Assembly (NCBI RefSeq): GCF_027531025.1
Contig: NZ_JAPZQX010000009.1
Coordinates: 62,001 to 126,000 of the forward strand
Origin: Novosphingobium sp.
GTDB lineage: Bacteria > Pseudomonadota > Alphaproteobacteria > Sphingomonadales > Sphingomonadaceae
Direction of reading: 5' to 3'
DNA length: 64,000 bases
In this document: in pieces, positions 8,794 to 17,586 of the stretch
How positions within the stretch are numbered: the first letter of the stretch is position 1
Layout of the letters: each line of letters starts with the position of its first letter
Translations under genes and position numbers: made by a program
The notes under the pieces: generated by a model
Told to the model about the DNA's origin: nothing
Database searches by the model: none
The model's input: the letters and a program-made list of their open reading frames with translations, nothing else

Positions 8794-9618
8794 TCAGAAC
8801 ATTCCCCCGTTGGGACTGATCACCTGTCCGGCCAGGTAATGCCCGTCGCCCGACAGGTAGACCACAAGATCGGCATATTCGTCCATCGTTCCCAGTCGTC
8901 CGGCCGGGATCATCTGGAACAGCCGCCCGCGCGCTTCCGGATCGAGCCGGGCCAGGTAATCGTCGAACATCGGGGTGGCGACCCCGCCCGGCGCGATGGC
9001 ATTGACCAGAATGTTGGCCCCGGCCACTTCGGCAGCAACCGAACGGGTGAAGGCGATCACCGCCCCCTTGGTGGCCGAATAGTGCGGGCTATGCGCGCTG
9101 AGGCCCGACAGCCCCGCGATCGAGGCGATGTTGACGATCCGGCCAAAACCGCGCGGCTCCATCTGGCGCAGCGCGGCGCGGGTGCAGAAGAACACCCCGT
9201 GGACGTTGACACCCCAGTACTTGAGCCATTCGGCATCGCTCATCGCGCTGGTAAAGCCCAGCGAGGTGCGCGGTTCGGGCGAGGTGAGATAGGCATAGTG
9301 GCGGTTGCGACGGGCCTCGTCCTGCGGCCCGCCTGGCACCAGTGCGGCATTGTTGACGAGCACCTCGACCGGACCAAGCGCCGCCTCGACACAGGCAAAG
9401 AAGGCATCGACCTCGGCGCTGTCACTCACGTCGCAAGGGGCGGCATAGACCTCATGACCGGCGGCGCGCAGGTCCGCGGCGGTCTGCTCAAGCTCATCGG
9501 TGAGTACATCGCACAAGGCGAGGCGACCGCCGCTGGCGCCCAGCGCCGCGGCGATCGCCCGCCCGAGCCCGCGTGACGACCCGGTGACTACGCAGACTCT
9601 CCCCTCAACCGAATTCAT
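8794..9618 (-). CDS. Short-chain dehydrogenase/reductase
   Basis: NAD(P)-dependent Rossmann oxidoreductase of 274 aa. The cofactor loop TGSSRGLGRAIAAAL is at about residues 12-26. NNAALVP and the catalytic YSATK (about residue 175) with its upstream Ser are present. It is slightly longer than a classical SDR because of an insert after the NNA strand (about residues 95-125). It overlaps the upstream beta-keto acid cleavage enzyme gene by 4 bp (ATGA), so the two are translationally coupled. Inferred role: oxidising a hydroxy-acid intermediate to the beta-keto acid that the neighbour cleaves. Confidence 0.88.
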   Translation of the reverse strand: MNSVEGRVCVVTGSSRGLGRAIAAALGASGGRLALCDVLTDELEQTAADLRAAGHEVYAAPCDVSDSAEVDAFFACVEAALGPVEVLVNNAALVPGGPQDEARRNRHYAYLTSPEPRTSLGFTSAMSDAEWLKYWGVNVHGVFFCTRAALRQMEPRGFGRIVNIASIAGLSGLSAHSPHYSATKGAVIAFTRSVAAEVAGANILVNAIAPGGVATPMFDDYLARLDPEARGRLFQMIPAGRLGTMDEYADLVVYLSGDGHYLAGQVISPNGGMF

Positions 9619-10673
9619 GCATATTCCCAGCGCGGCACACCCCGTTGGCCGGGCTGGCGGTTGGGCGGATAGCCCAGGCGGCGCAGCGTCTCGTCGGTCG
9701 ACTGGTAGAAGGTGCCGATCTGGTAGATCGCCTTGGCTTCCGGCCCGGTCGCGACATCACGGTGCAGTTCATTGGCGATCCGCACCATCTGTTCGACCTG
9801 CTGGACCGAGGTCATCCGCTCGCCCTTGCGGCTCCACAGGTTGTCCTCGATCCCGACGCGCACGTGCAGGCCAAGCGCGATGGCGATGGCGTTGAACGGG
9901 GCGACATTGCGCATCACCGATTCGATCGTCAGCACCGCGCCATCGGGCACGCGGCGGGCGAATTCGATCAGGTCGGCCGGATGCGTCCCGGCGGCACCGC
10001 TGCCGATCGCGACATAGTTCAGCACCAGCGGGCCGTTGTAATGCCCCTTCCGGATCAGCCGCTCGACCGTTTCCAGCTGGCTGAGGTCGCCGACCATGAA
10101 GTGCGGCTGGATCCCGTTGGCGACCAGGCGCTTGAGGTGTTCTTCCATGAACACCGGTCCGCATTCGAAATACATGTTGCGATAGGCTTCGAACATCGCC
10201 GGGTTGGTGAGGCAGGTACCCGCGATATCGTCCTCGCTCATCAGGGCGGAGATATCCATCTGGTTGGTGTTGACCGCGATGGTCACCTGGTCCGGCTTGG
10301 GCTTCAGCTCGGCCAGCATGTGACGGGTATCGTCAGACAGCCACTTGGCCTCGCTGCCTTCGCCTTCGGGAGCGAAGGAGATCGAGCCGCCGACCTGGAT
10401 CAGCATGTCCGGACAGGCCGTGCGGATGCGGTCGATCATCTCGTTGAACATCGACAGGCGCTTCGATCCGCTGCCGTCGGCCTCGCGGCAGTGCAGGTGC
10501 AGCACGGTGGCCCCGGCGTTGTAGCAATCGACCGCCTTCTGGACCTGGTCGGCCATGGTGACGGGAATGTCCTCCGGAAAATCGCCCGGCAGCCACTGCG
10601 GGCCATAGGGGGCGACCTGGATCACCAGCTTTTCCTGATTTTCGGGCAGCAGGCTGTCATCGAGGAAGTGCAT
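9615..10673 (-). CDS. Beta-keto acid cleavage enzyme (BKACE, DUF849 family)
   Basis: Zn-dependent TIM-barrel enzyme related to 3-keto-5-aminohexanoate cleavage enzyme (Kce). Known members condense a beta-keto acid with acetyl-CoA to give acetoacetate and a new acyl-CoA. The metal motif VLHLHCRE (HxH) is at about residues 59-66, and GVEDNLW-like GIEDNLWSRKGE occurs near residue 270. At 352 aa it is longer than the ~290-310 aa average, mainly through a mid-domain insert and the N-terminal QVAPYGPQWLPGDFPED. The substrate subgroup is not readable by eye. Sits between the SDR (4-bp overlap) and the CMD-like gene. Confidence 0.85.
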   Translation of the reverse strand: MHFLDDSLLPENQEKLVIQVAPYGPQWLPGDFPEDIPVTMADQVQKAVDCYNAGATVLHLHCREADGSGSKRLSMFNEMIDRIRTACPDMLIQVGGSISFAPEGEGSEAKWLSDDTRHMLAELKPKPDQVTIAVNTNQMDISALMSEDDIAGTCLTNPAMFEAYRNMYFECGPVFMEEHLKRLVANGIQPHFMVGDLSQLETVERLIRKGHYNGPLVLNYVAIGSGAAGTHPADLIEFARRVPDGAVLTIESVMRNVAPFNAIAIALGLHVRVGIEDNLWSRKGERMTSVQQVEQMVRIANELHRDVATGPEAKAIYQIGTFYQSTDETLRRLGYPPNRQPGQRGVPRWEYA

Positions 10674-10676
10674 GGG

Positions 10677-11072
10677 TCAGTCCTCCGTGGATTGGGTTGC
10701 GGCGGGAACGGGCATCCCGCGGGCCTTCATTTCATCGACCAGGTGGGGCGTGCCGAGCGCGACCGAATGGATTCCGAGCACGGCCACCAGTTGCAGCACG
10801 GCCATGATCTCTTCGGGCGTGGCCCCCAGATCGAGCGCCTTGGCAATGTGGCGCTTCACCCCGGGCGAATACATGTGGGTGCAGCTGGCATCGACCGCGA
10901 TCGCCAGGAATTCATAGGTCTTGGGATCGATGATCCCCTTGCGGACCGAATGGGTCCCCATGTCGAGGAACTTTTCCATCCATTCCGCATCAAAGGCGGC
11001 GACCTGGTCCCAGGCCTGGTTCCAGCCGCCACTGGCACGGGCGGCATCGCTGATCGGTGTATCGGTTGGCAT
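10677..11072 (-). CDS. Carboxymuconolactone decarboxylase (CMD) family protein
   Basis: Small helical CMD/AhpD-fold protein of 131 aa. The core VDASCTHMYSPGVKRHIAKA aligns with the family, but the AhpD redox pair CxxC is not there: a single Cys is followed by THM. A peroxidase role is therefore unlikely. ATG 11072 is chosen because GGGGAGAGAG lies just upstream; the frame stays open to 11141 without support. It is the first gene of the catabolic operon, 77 bp from the divergent AraC regulator. It probably acts on an operon intermediate, as CMD proteins do in protocatechuate-type pathways. Confidence 0.8.
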   Translation of the reverse strand: MPTDTPISDAARASGGWNQAWDQVAAFDAEWMEKFLDMGTHSVRKGIIDPKTYEFLAIAVDASCTHMYSPGVKRHIAKALDLGATPEEIMAVLQLVAVLGIHSVALGTPHLVDEMKARGMPVPAATQSTED

Positions 11073-11149
11073 CGACTCTCTCCCCAATGCGGCCTGAATA
11101 GCGCCCCGGACTGGACAGGATTTAGAATATCCGCCATTCAATTGCTGAA

Positions 11150-12151
11150 ATGCGCCAAAACCCCACTGTCCGCGCCGCCGCGCTGACCGGCTTCAGCGCG
11201 CTTGCCCGGTCGTACGGGCTCGATCCCGCCGCCCTGTTGCGCGGGGTCGGCCTGCCCGCCGATGCCGAAATCGAGGCCGACCGGCGGCTACCCGCCAGCA
11301 CGATCAACCGCCTGCTCGAACAGACCGCAGACCTGGCCGGGGCCGAGGATTTCGGCTTGCGGCTGGCCGAACTGCGCGGCTTTTCCAACCTTGGCCCGGT
11401 CACCCTGCTGGCCCGCGACGAACCGGACATCCGCAGCGCATTGTCGATCTTCACGTCCTATCTGCCGCTGCACAACGAGGCGCTGACCATCGACCTGGCC
11501 GAGCATGACGGGCTGGCGATCCTGTCCTGCGTGGTGGCAGGGGAGGGATCGCGGGTGCAGGCCACCGACGTGGCCGTGGCCATGCTCCACCGCATCCTGC
11601 GCCAGCTGCTGGGCCTGGGCTGGCATGCGCAGGGTATCTATCTGGAACGGCAGCGCCCGGTGCGGGTCGGCCAGTTTGAGCGCGCCTTCAGCGGGCGGGT
11701 GCACTTCGCCCAGGATTTCAGCGGGATCGCCTTTGCCTCCGCCGATCTCGACCGGCCCAACCTCCTCGCCGAAGCGGCGCTGCGCCCCTATACCGTCCAG
11801 CTGCGCGCCAGCCTGCCAGGCCTGGCCGACCTGCCGCTGGCCGAGCGGACCCGCCGGCTGCTGCGCGCCATGCTGGCCGGGCGGCGCTGCACCGCGCCAC
11901 TGGTGGCCGAGCGGCTGGGCCTGTCGCGCCGGACGATGGAGCGGCGGCTGGCGGCGGAAGGGACCACCTTCCACGCCCTGCTGGACGAGGTGCGCGGCGA
12001 AGTGGCGCGCGGGCAGCTGGCAGGAACCCGGCGCGGCAATGCCGAGATTGCCGACCTGCTGGGCTTTGCCAGTTCGGCCGCCTTTACCGCCTGGTTCACC
12101 GCGCGGCATGGCCAGTCGCCGCAGGTCTGGCGACGCGGGCAATTGGCGTGA
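11150..12151 (+). CDS. AraC-family transcriptional regulator
   Basis: Regulator of 333 aa with an N-terminal arabinose-binding-like domain of the OruR/ArgR type (about residues 20-205) and a C-terminal double helix-turn-helix (about 235-328). The second HTH region has the expected EIADLLGFASSAAFTAWFTARHGQSP pattern, split here as ADLLGFASS and FTAWFTARHGQSP. It is transcribed divergently from the CMD-BKACE-SDR-MFS operon with only a 77-bp gap (11073-11149), so it very likely activates that operon in response to its substrate. The gap contains a GGAT-N7-ATCC inverted repeat near 11120. Confidence 0.9.
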   Translation: MRQNPTVRAAALTGFSALARSYGLDPAALLRGVGLPADAEIEADRRLPASTINRLLEQTADLAGAEDFGLRLAELRGFSNLGPVTLLARDEPDIRSALSIFTSYLPLHNEALTIDLAEHDGLAILSCVVAGEGSRVQATDVAVAMLHRILRQLLGLGWHAQGIYLERQRPVRVGQFERAFSGRVHFAQDFSGIAFASADLDRPNLLAEAALRPYTVQLRASLPGLADLPLAERTRRLLRAMLAGRRCTAPLVAERLGLSRRTMERRLAAEGTTFHALLDEVRGEVARGQLAGTRRGNAEIADLLGFASSAAFTAWFTARHGQSPQVWRRGQLA

Positions 12152-12191
12152 ACGCTTGCCATTGCCCTCCTTCCCGGCGAAAGGCGGCGCA

Positions 12192-13814
12192 ATGATCCGC
12201 CTGTCCGACCTGGCCCTGCCGCTTGACCACGAACCCGCCGCGCTCGAAGCGGCGGTGATCACGCGGCTGGGCATCGCGCCGGAGCGGCTGGAACGCTTCA
12301 CCGTGTTCCGGCGCGGCAACGATGCGCGCAAGAAGACCGCGATCAAGCTGATCTACACGATCGATGCCGTGGTGCGCGACGAAGCCGAAGTGCTGGAACG
12401 GCACCACGGCGATCCGCATATCAAGCCGACGCCGGACCTCACCTACAAGTTCCCCGTCATGGCCCCGGAGGGCTGGCCAAAGGATGGCAACGCGCCGCGC
12501 CCGGTGGTGATCGGGGCTGGCCCCTGCGGCTTGCTGGCTGGGTTGATCCTGGCGCAGATGGGCCTGAAGCCGATCATCATCGAGCGCGGCAAGGCCGTGC
12601 GCGAGCGGACCAAGGACACCTGGGGCCTGTGGCGCCGCGCGGTATTGGAAACAGAATCCAACGCCCAGTTCGGCGAAGGCGGCGCCGGCACCTTCTCCGA
12701 CGGCAAGCTCTATTCCCGGATCAAGGACCCGCGCCACCTGGGGCGCAAGGTGCTGACCGAATTCGTGCGTGCAGGGGCGCCCGAGGACATCCTGACCGAG
12801 GCCCACCCGCACGTCGGCACCTTCCGCCTCGTCACCATGGTGATGAGCATCCGCGAAACCATCGAAAGCCTGGGCGGCGAATACCGCTTCGGCACGCGGG
12901 TGGAGGATTTTTCCATCGAGGATGGCCAGCTGAAAGGCCTGACCCTCTCCACCGGCGAGTTCCTGCCCGCCGAGCACGTGATCCTGGCAGTCGGCCATTC
13001 GGCGCGCGACACCTTCTTCAAGCTGCACGAGCGCGGCGTCTATGTAGAGGCCAAGCCCTTTGCCATCGGCGTCAGGATCGAACACCCACAAAGCTGGATC
13101 GACAAGGCCCGCTTCGGCCCCAACGCCGGCAACCCGATCCTGGGCGCGGCGGCCTATTCGATTTCGCACCAGGCCAGCAACGGCCGCGCGGTCTATTCGT
13201 TCTGCATGTGCCCCGGCGGACGCGTGGTGGCGGCTACGTCCGAGGAAGGGCGCGTGGTCACCAACGGGATGAGCCAGTATTCGCGCGCCGAATTCAACGC
13301 CAATTCGGGGCTGGTGGTGGACATCAACCCCGAACGCGATTTTCCCGGCGATCCGCTGGCCGGGGTGCGGTTGCAACGCCAGCTGGAGGAAGCGGCCTTC
13401 GTCGCGGGCGGATCGAACTACTGGGCACCGGGGCAGCGGGTGGAAGACCTGCTGGCGGGGCGCCCCTCGACCCATTTCGGCGTGGTCCAGCCGAGCTACA
13501 AGCCAGGGGTGAAGCCGACCGACCTGGCGCAAGTTCTGCCGCCCTTCGTGATCGAAGCGCTGCGCGAGGCGCTGCCCGTGTTCGGGCGGCAGGTGCCGGG
13601 CTACGACCATCCCGACGCAGTGCTGACCGGCGTTGAAACCCGCACCTCCAGCCCGATCCGCATCCGGCGCGGGGCGGACCTGCAGTCGATCAACACCCAG
13701 GGGCTTTACCCGGCGGGCGAAGGCGCGGGCTATGCCGGGGGGATCCTGTCGGCCGCGGTTGACGGGATCAAGGTGGCCGAGGCGCTGGCGGCCAGGCTGG
13801 TTGCCAAGGCTTGA
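12192..13814 (+). CDS. FAD-dependent dehydrogenase of the COG2509 type
   Basis: Flavoprotein of 540 aa. The dinucleotide-binding motif VVIGAGPCGLLAGLILAQMG starts near residue 106, after an N-terminal domain (RRGNDARKKTAIKLIYTIDA) typical of this uncharacterised family. FGEGGAGTFSDGKLYSR and GEGAGYAGGILSAAVDG (FAD contact near the C-terminus) are well conserved. The substrate is unknown; family members are annotated only as NAD(P)/FAD-dependent oxidoreductases. ATG 12192 is 40 bp after the AraC stop. The upstream reading frame is long but antisense-like and does not carry conserved sequence. Confidence 0.85.
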   Translation: MIRLSDLALPLDHEPAALEAAVITRLGIAPERLERFTVFRRGNDARKKTAIKLIYTIDAVVRDEAEVLERHHGDPHIKPTPDLTYKFPVMAPEGWPKDGNAPRPVVIGAGPCGLLAGLILAQMGLKPIIIERGKAVRERTKDTWGLWRRAVLETESNAQFGEGGAGTFSDGKLYSRIKDPRHLGRKVLTEFVRAGAPEDILTEAHPHVGTFRLVTMVMSIRETIESLGGEYRFGTRVEDFSIEDGQLKGLTLSTGEFLPAEHVILAVGHSARDTFFKLHERGVYVEAKPFAIGVRIEHPQSWIDKARFGPNAGNPILGAAAYSISHQASNGRAVYSFCMCPGGRVVAATSEEGRVVTNGMSQYSRAEFNANSGLVVDINPERDFPGDPLAGVRLQRQLEEAAFVAGGSNYWAPGQRVEDLLAGRPSTHFGVVQPSYKPGVKPTDLAQVLPPFVIEALREALPVFGRQVPGYDHPDAVLTGVETRTSSPIRIRRGADLQSINTQGLYPAGEGAGYAGGILSAAVDGIKVAEALAARLVAKA

Positions 13815-13830
13815 CCCACCCCGCCCACCC

Positions 13831-13928
13831 CGTTCGCCCTGAGCCTGCCGAAGGGCCGTCCTTTGATCTCGACCAGAGTGCGGAACCGCAGCGGCACGAC
13901 GGTGCTTCGACAAGCTCAACACGAACGG
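13831..13928. repeat. Sphingomonad-type intergenic inverted repeat element
   Basis: Two inverted copies of one ~26-bp unit bracket about 44 bp of unrelated sequence. The left copy (13831-13856) reads CGTTCGCCCTGAGCCTGCC then GAAGGGC. The right copy (13901-13928) is the reverse orientation, with CTTCGACAAGCTCAACACG at its core. Units of this GTTCG...TGAGC.TG.CGAAG form are widespread between genes in sphingomonads. The pair could fold into a long hairpin between the two FAD oxidoreductase genes. I found no further copy in the window. Confidence 0.75.
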
Positions 13929-13944
13929 GCGAGGGGTTAGGATC

Positions 13945-15099
13945 GTGAGCCAGTTCGACGCCATCATTCTCGGCGCCGGAGCTGCCGGGCTGTTCTGCGC
14001 CGCGACCGCTGGCCAGCGCGGCAAGCGGGTGCTGCTGCTCGATCACAACGCCGAGGTGGGCCGCAAGATCCTGATCTCCGGCGGGGGGCGCTGCAATTTC
14101 ACCAATCTCCATACCGCACCGGATCGGTACCTGTCGGCCAACCCGCACTTCGCCAAGTCGGCGCTGGCGCGTTACACCCCGGCGGATTTCCTCAAGCTGG
14201 TCGAGAGTTACGGCATTGCCTGGCACGAAAAGACGCTGGGGCAATTGTTCTGTGATGGCTCGGCGAAGCAGATCGTTGCGCTCCTGCTGGAGGAATGCGC
14301 CAAGGGCGGTGTTACCCTGCGGCTGGGCGGGGAAACCGGCGCGGTCGAGCACCGCGATGGCCAGTTCCATGTCGCGGGGGCGAGCGCCCCGGCGCTGGTC
14401 ATCGCCACCGGTGGGCCATCGATCCCCAAACTGGGGGCAACGCAGTTCGCCTATGAGCTGGCGCGACAGTTCGGGCTCAAGGTCGTCCAGCCACGCCCGG
14501 CGCTGGTCCCGCTGACGCTGAGCGGGGACGATGCCCTGTTTACCGAGCTTTCGGGCGTGGCGACCGAAGTGGTGGCGAGATGCGGCAAGACGGCGTTCCG
14601 CGAGGCGGCGCTGTTCACCCATCGCGGCCTCAGCGGCCCGGCGATCCTGCAAGTCTCATCCTACTGGCAGCGCGGCGAGGACGTGCGGATCGATTACCTG
14701 CCGGATCAGCCGCTGGGCTGGCTGCTGGAGGCCAAGCGCACCCAGCCGCGCAGCGCATTGCGCCGCGTCCTGCCCCTGCCCGAGCGGCTGGCGACCACGC
14801 TGGCCGAGCGACTGGGGGTGGCGGGCGAGCTTGGCAACCAGTCCGACAAGGTGCTGCGCGCCGCCGAAGCGACCTTGCACGACTGGCATTTCCACCCCAC
14901 CGGCAGCGAGGGCTTTGCCAAGGCCGAGGTTACCGCCGGGGGGATCAGCACGGCGGAACTGTCCAGCCAGACGATGGAGGCGAAGAAGGTACCGGGGCTT
15001 TACGCCATTGGCGAGGCGGTGGATGTGACCGGCTGGCTCGGCGGCTACAACTTCCAGTGGGCCTGGGCCAGCGGCTTCGCGGCGGGGCAGGCGCTCTAG
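13945..15099 (+). CDS. BaiN/RdsA-family FAD oxidoreductase (HI0933-like)
   Basis: FAD-binding protein of 384 aa. The N-terminal motif GAGAAGLFCAATAGQRGKRV is followed by GRKILISGGGRCNFTN, the hallmark of the HI0933/YhiN group. Also present are HRGLSGPAILQVSSYW, VTAGGIS and the C-terminal GLYAIGEAVDVTGWLGGYN. Relatives include the bile-acid reductase BaiN and rhodoquinone-linked RdsA, but most are uncharacterised and the true substrate here is unknown. GTG 13945 is the start. It follows the intergenic repeat and ends 4 bp inside the convergent kinase gene. Confidence 0.88.
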   Translation: MSQFDAIILGAGAAGLFCAATAGQRGKRVLLLDHNAEVGRKILISGGGRCNFTNLHTAPDRYLSANPHFAKSALARYTPADFLKLVESYGIAWHEKTLGQLFCDGSAKQIVALLLEECAKGGVTLRLGGETGAVEHRDGQFHVAGASAPALVIATGGPSIPKLGATQFAYELARQFGLKVVQPRPALVPLTLSGDDALFTELSGVATEVVARCGKTAFREAALFTHRGLSGPAILQVSSYWQRGEDVRIDYLPDQPLGWLLEAKRTQPRSALRRVLPLPERLATTLAERLGVAGELGNQSDKVLRAAEATLHDWHFHPTGSEGFAKAEVTAGGISTAELSSQTMEAKKVPGLYAIGEAVDVTGWLGGYNFQWAWASGFAAGQAL

Positions 15100-15881
15100 A
15101 TAACGCGCCGCTGCCGATCGAGCCGCAGGGTCAGGTCGGCCCGCCCCGGCAGGTCGGCCAGCATCCACCGGGTCAGGCGCTCATAATGCTGGATAAAGCG
15201 CGCCACTTCTTCGGGCGTCATCGCGCCTGGCGCGGCCTGGCGCAGCTCCGCTTCCTGCTGTTCGCGCCAGTCGGCCACCACCTCCCAATCCGGCGCGGCC
15301 AGAAAGACCAGCCGGTCGATCCGGGCCCAGAGCTGCCGATATTCGCCCGCCAGCGTGGCATTGGCATGGCGGCGCCAGATGCCAAAGGGGTCCTCGCGCG
15401 CTTCGAGATCGTTGACCGGCAGTCTCACCTCCCCCTCGGGCTGCGGCGCGGCGCCCAGGCACCAGCCCTCCAGCAAGAGCACCTGCGTCCCGGCCGGAGC
15501 GCACGACCAGTCGCTTTCCGGCGTGCAGTCATCGCGTCCCTTGTCAAAGCGCGGCAGCGGGGCCGCCTCACCGCGAGCCAGTGCCGCAATGGTGGCCAGG
15601 CCCAGCGCCACGTCATGCGTCCCCGGCACGCCGCGGGTGGCGAACAGCGGGTGAACCTCGGCCGCCAGCCGCTGGCGCTCGGCGCGCGTCAGGTAGAGAT
15701 CGTCGAGCGAAAGCACCGCGACCCGTAGGCCATCGGCCACCAGCCGCGCCGCCAGATCGCGCACCAGGGTAGACTTGCCCGAACCCTGGGCCCCCGCCAC
15801 GCCCAGCGTGAACAGGCCGGGGCCCTGTTCGGCCTGCCAGCGTCGGACCTGGGGCAGCACAAGGTCAGCCAGGGCATTCAC
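15096..15881 (-). CDS. P-loop kinase, D-glycerate 3-kinase-like
   Basis: Small cytoplasmic kinase of 261 aa. Walker A is GVAGAQGSGKST at about residue 30, and VLLLEGWCLGAAPQ and GVPGTHDVAL follow, as in the uridine-kinase-like family that includes plant D-glycerate 3-kinase (COG4240). GTG 15881 is the likely start because it overlaps the Lrp stop as GTGA. The frame is open a further 90 bp upstream, but that part lies inside the Lrp gene. Cotranscription with an Lrp regulator divergent from alanine dehydrogenase hints at a link to amino-acid/hydroxy-acid use. The phosphorylated substrate is not proven. Confidence 0.75.
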   Translation of the reverse strand: MNALADLVLPQVRRWQAEQGPGLFTLGVAGAQGSGKSTLVRDLAARLVADGLRVAVLSLDDLYLTRAERQRLAAEVHPLFATRGVPGTHDVALGLATIAALARGEAAPLPRFDKGRDDCTPESDWSCAPAGTQVLLLEGWCLGAAPQPEGEVRLPVNDLEAREDPFGIWRRHANATLAGEYRQLWARIDRLVFLAAPDWEVVADWREQQEAELRQAAPGAMTPEEVARFIQHYERLTRWMLADLPGRADLTLRLDRQRRVI

Positions 15882-16336
15882 CGCGGCACCGCATAGCCCG
15901 TCCAGCGCTTGATCCGCCGGATCGCGAAGGAGGAGCGCATTGCGCTGACCCCCGGCAGGCGCGAGAGGCAATCGCGGTGGATGCGGTCGTAATGCTCAAG
16001 GTCGGTTGCCGCGACCCGCAGCAGGTAATCGGCCCCGCCGCTCATCAGGTGGCAATCGAGAATCTCGGCATAGTCCTGCACCGCCGCCTCGAACCGGTCC
16101 ATCGCCTCGCGGCTCTGGCTGGTCAGGGTGATCTCGACAAAGGCAATCGCCTTCAGCCCCACCCGGGCCGCGTCGATCTGGGCAGTATAGCCAGTGATGA
16201 TCCCCGCCGCTTCCAAGGCCCGCACCCGGCGATGGCAGGCCGAGGAGGACATGCCGGTCGCCTCGGCCAGGTCCGCCAGCGAGCGCGAGGAATCGCGCTG
16301 CAAGGCCTCGATCAGAGCGATATCGGCGCGATCCAT
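15878..16336 (-). CDS. Lrp/AsnC-family transcriptional regulator
   Basis: Regulator of 152 aa with an N-terminal HTH (MDRADIALIEALQRDSSRSL, then ATGMSSSACHRRVRALEAAG) and a C-terminal RAM ligand-binding domain (about residues 65-145, with HLMSGGADYLLRVAATD). It lies divergent from alanine dehydrogenase with a 134-bp gap, the standard layout for an Lrp-type activator that senses alanine or a related amino acid. Start ATG 16336 precedes the HTH directly; the upstream in-frame ATG at 16405 would add 23 unconserved residues and overlap the control region. Its last bases overlap the kinase GTG. Confidence 0.92.
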   Translation of the reverse strand: MDRADIALIEALQRDSSRSLADLAEATGMSSSACHRRVRALEAAGIITGYTAQIDAARVGLKAIAFVEITLTSQSREAMDRFEAAVQDYAEILDCHLMSGGADYLLRVAATDLEHYDRIHRDCLSRLPGVSAMRSSFAIRRIKRWTGYAVPR

Positions 16337-16345
16337 GGGAATTCC

Positions 16346-16383
16346 TGCCACATTATGGAGATATGTCGAGAATATTTGCCACA
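16346..16383. promoter_or_regulatory. Direct repeat in the lrp-ald control region, candidate Lrp sites
   Basis: TGCCACA occurs at 16346-16352 and again at 16377-16383, 31 bp apart or about three helical turns. An A/T-rich stretch (TTATGGAGATATG...AGAATATTT) lies between the two copies. Lrp proteins bind phased, degenerate sites, so this is a reasonable candidate for the regulator encoded next door. It is a visual match only. Confidence 0.35.
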
Positions 16384-16470
16384 AAGACCCAATCAAGGCG
16401 AGCACTTTGGGCGCAATTGCCCGATCGCCTGAGGTATCATGTCAGCCGGTGGCAGTTTGGGAGAGCGAAC

Positions 16471-17586
16471 ATGCGCGTCGGCACCGTCAAGGAAATCAAG
16501 AACCACGAGTACCGCGTTGGCCTGACACCCGAGAGCGTGCGCGAGCTGGTCAGCCACGGGCATGAAGTCTGGGTGGAATCTGGTGCGGGTCTGGGGATCG
16601 GCGCGACCGATGCCGACTATGCGGCGGCGGGCGCCACGATCAAGGGCGATGCCGCGACGATCTTTGCCGAGTGCGAAATGATCGTGAAGGTCAAGGAGCC
16701 GCAGGCCGGCGAGCGGGCCATGCTGCGCAAGGGGCAGATCCTCTACACCTATCTCCACCTTGCCCCCGATCCGGAGCAGACCGCCGATCTGGTCAAGTCC
16801 GGCGTCACGGCGATCGCCTATGAAACGGTCACCGGGCCAGGCAACACCCTGCCGCTGCTGAAGCCGATGAGCCAGGTGGCCGGGCGCATGTCGATCCAGG
16901 CCGGGGCAACCGCGCTCCAGAAGGCGCACGGCGGGCGCGGTGTCCTGCTGGGCGGCGTGCCGGGCGTGCTGCCGGGCAAGGTGCTGGTCATCGGCGGCGG
17001 CGTCGTGGGCTTCCACGCCGCGCAGATGGCCGTGGGCATGGGGGCCGACGTGACCATCCTCGATCGCGATCCGGAAGTGCTCGAACGGCTCGACAACCAT
17101 TTCGAGGGTCGCGCCAAGACCCGGTTCTCGAACCTCGCCGTGGTCCAGCAGATGGTCCAGGAGGCCGAACTGGTGATCGGCGCCGTGCTGGTGCCGGGGG
17201 CGGCCGCGCCCAAGCTGGTCACCCGCGCGATGCTGGCCACGATGAAGCCCGGCGCGGTGCTGGTCGATGTCGCGATCGACCAGGGCGGTTGTTTCGAAAC
17301 CAGCCATGCCACCACCCATGCCGAGCCGACCTATGTGGTCGATGGCATTGTCCATTACTGCGTCGCCAACATGCCCGGCGCCGTGGCGCGCACCAGCACC
17401 TATGCGCTCAACAACGTGACCCTGCCCCACGCCCTGCGGATCGCGGACCTGGGCTGGCAGGCGGCGCTGAAAGCCAATCCGCACCTGGCGAACGGGCTGA
17501 ATGTCCATGCCGGGCAGGTGACCTATGAGGCGGTCGCGCGCGAGCTGGGGTATGATTACACCCCGGTGGCGGAAGTGCTGAGTTAG
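16471..17586 (+). CDS. ald: Alanine dehydrogenase
   Basis: NAD-dependent enzyme interconverting L-alanine with pyruvate and ammonium, used mainly to catabolise alanine. Its 371 aa is the normal length. [20 protein letters not shown] begins the protein. The substrate-site lysine and histidine are in VKVKEPQ and YTYLHLA, and the NAD fold is [17 protein letters not shown] (about residues 174-190). The C-terminal [16 protein letters not shown] motif is conserved. ATG 16471 follows GGGAGAG. It is divergent from an Lrp regulator that probably controls it, and its stop overlaps the convergent thioesterase gene by 4 bp. Confidence 0.95.
   Translation: MRVGTVKEIKNHEYRVGLTPESVRELVSHGHEVWVESGAGLGIGATDADYAAAGATIKGDAATIFAECEMIVKVKEPQAGERAMLRKGQILYTYLHLAPDPEQTADLVKSGVTAIAYETVTGPGNTLPLLKPMSQVAGRMSIQAGATALQKAHGGRGVLLGGVPGVLPGKVLVIGGGVVGFHAAQMAVGMGADVTILDRDPEVLERLDNHFEGRAKTRFSNLAVVQQMVQEAELVIGAVLVPGAAAPKLVTRAMLATMKPGAVLVDVAIDQGGCFETSHATTHAEPTYVVDGIVHYCVANMPGAVARTSTYALNNVTLPHALRIADLGWQAALKANPHLANGLNVHAGQVTYEAVARELGYDYTPVAEVLS

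Noticed and set aside
12096..14024. Long minus-strand open frame (642 codons) across the FAD dehydrogenase
   Set aside because: Antisense shadow of a well-supported flavoprotein; composition is His/Arg/Gln-rich with no domain.
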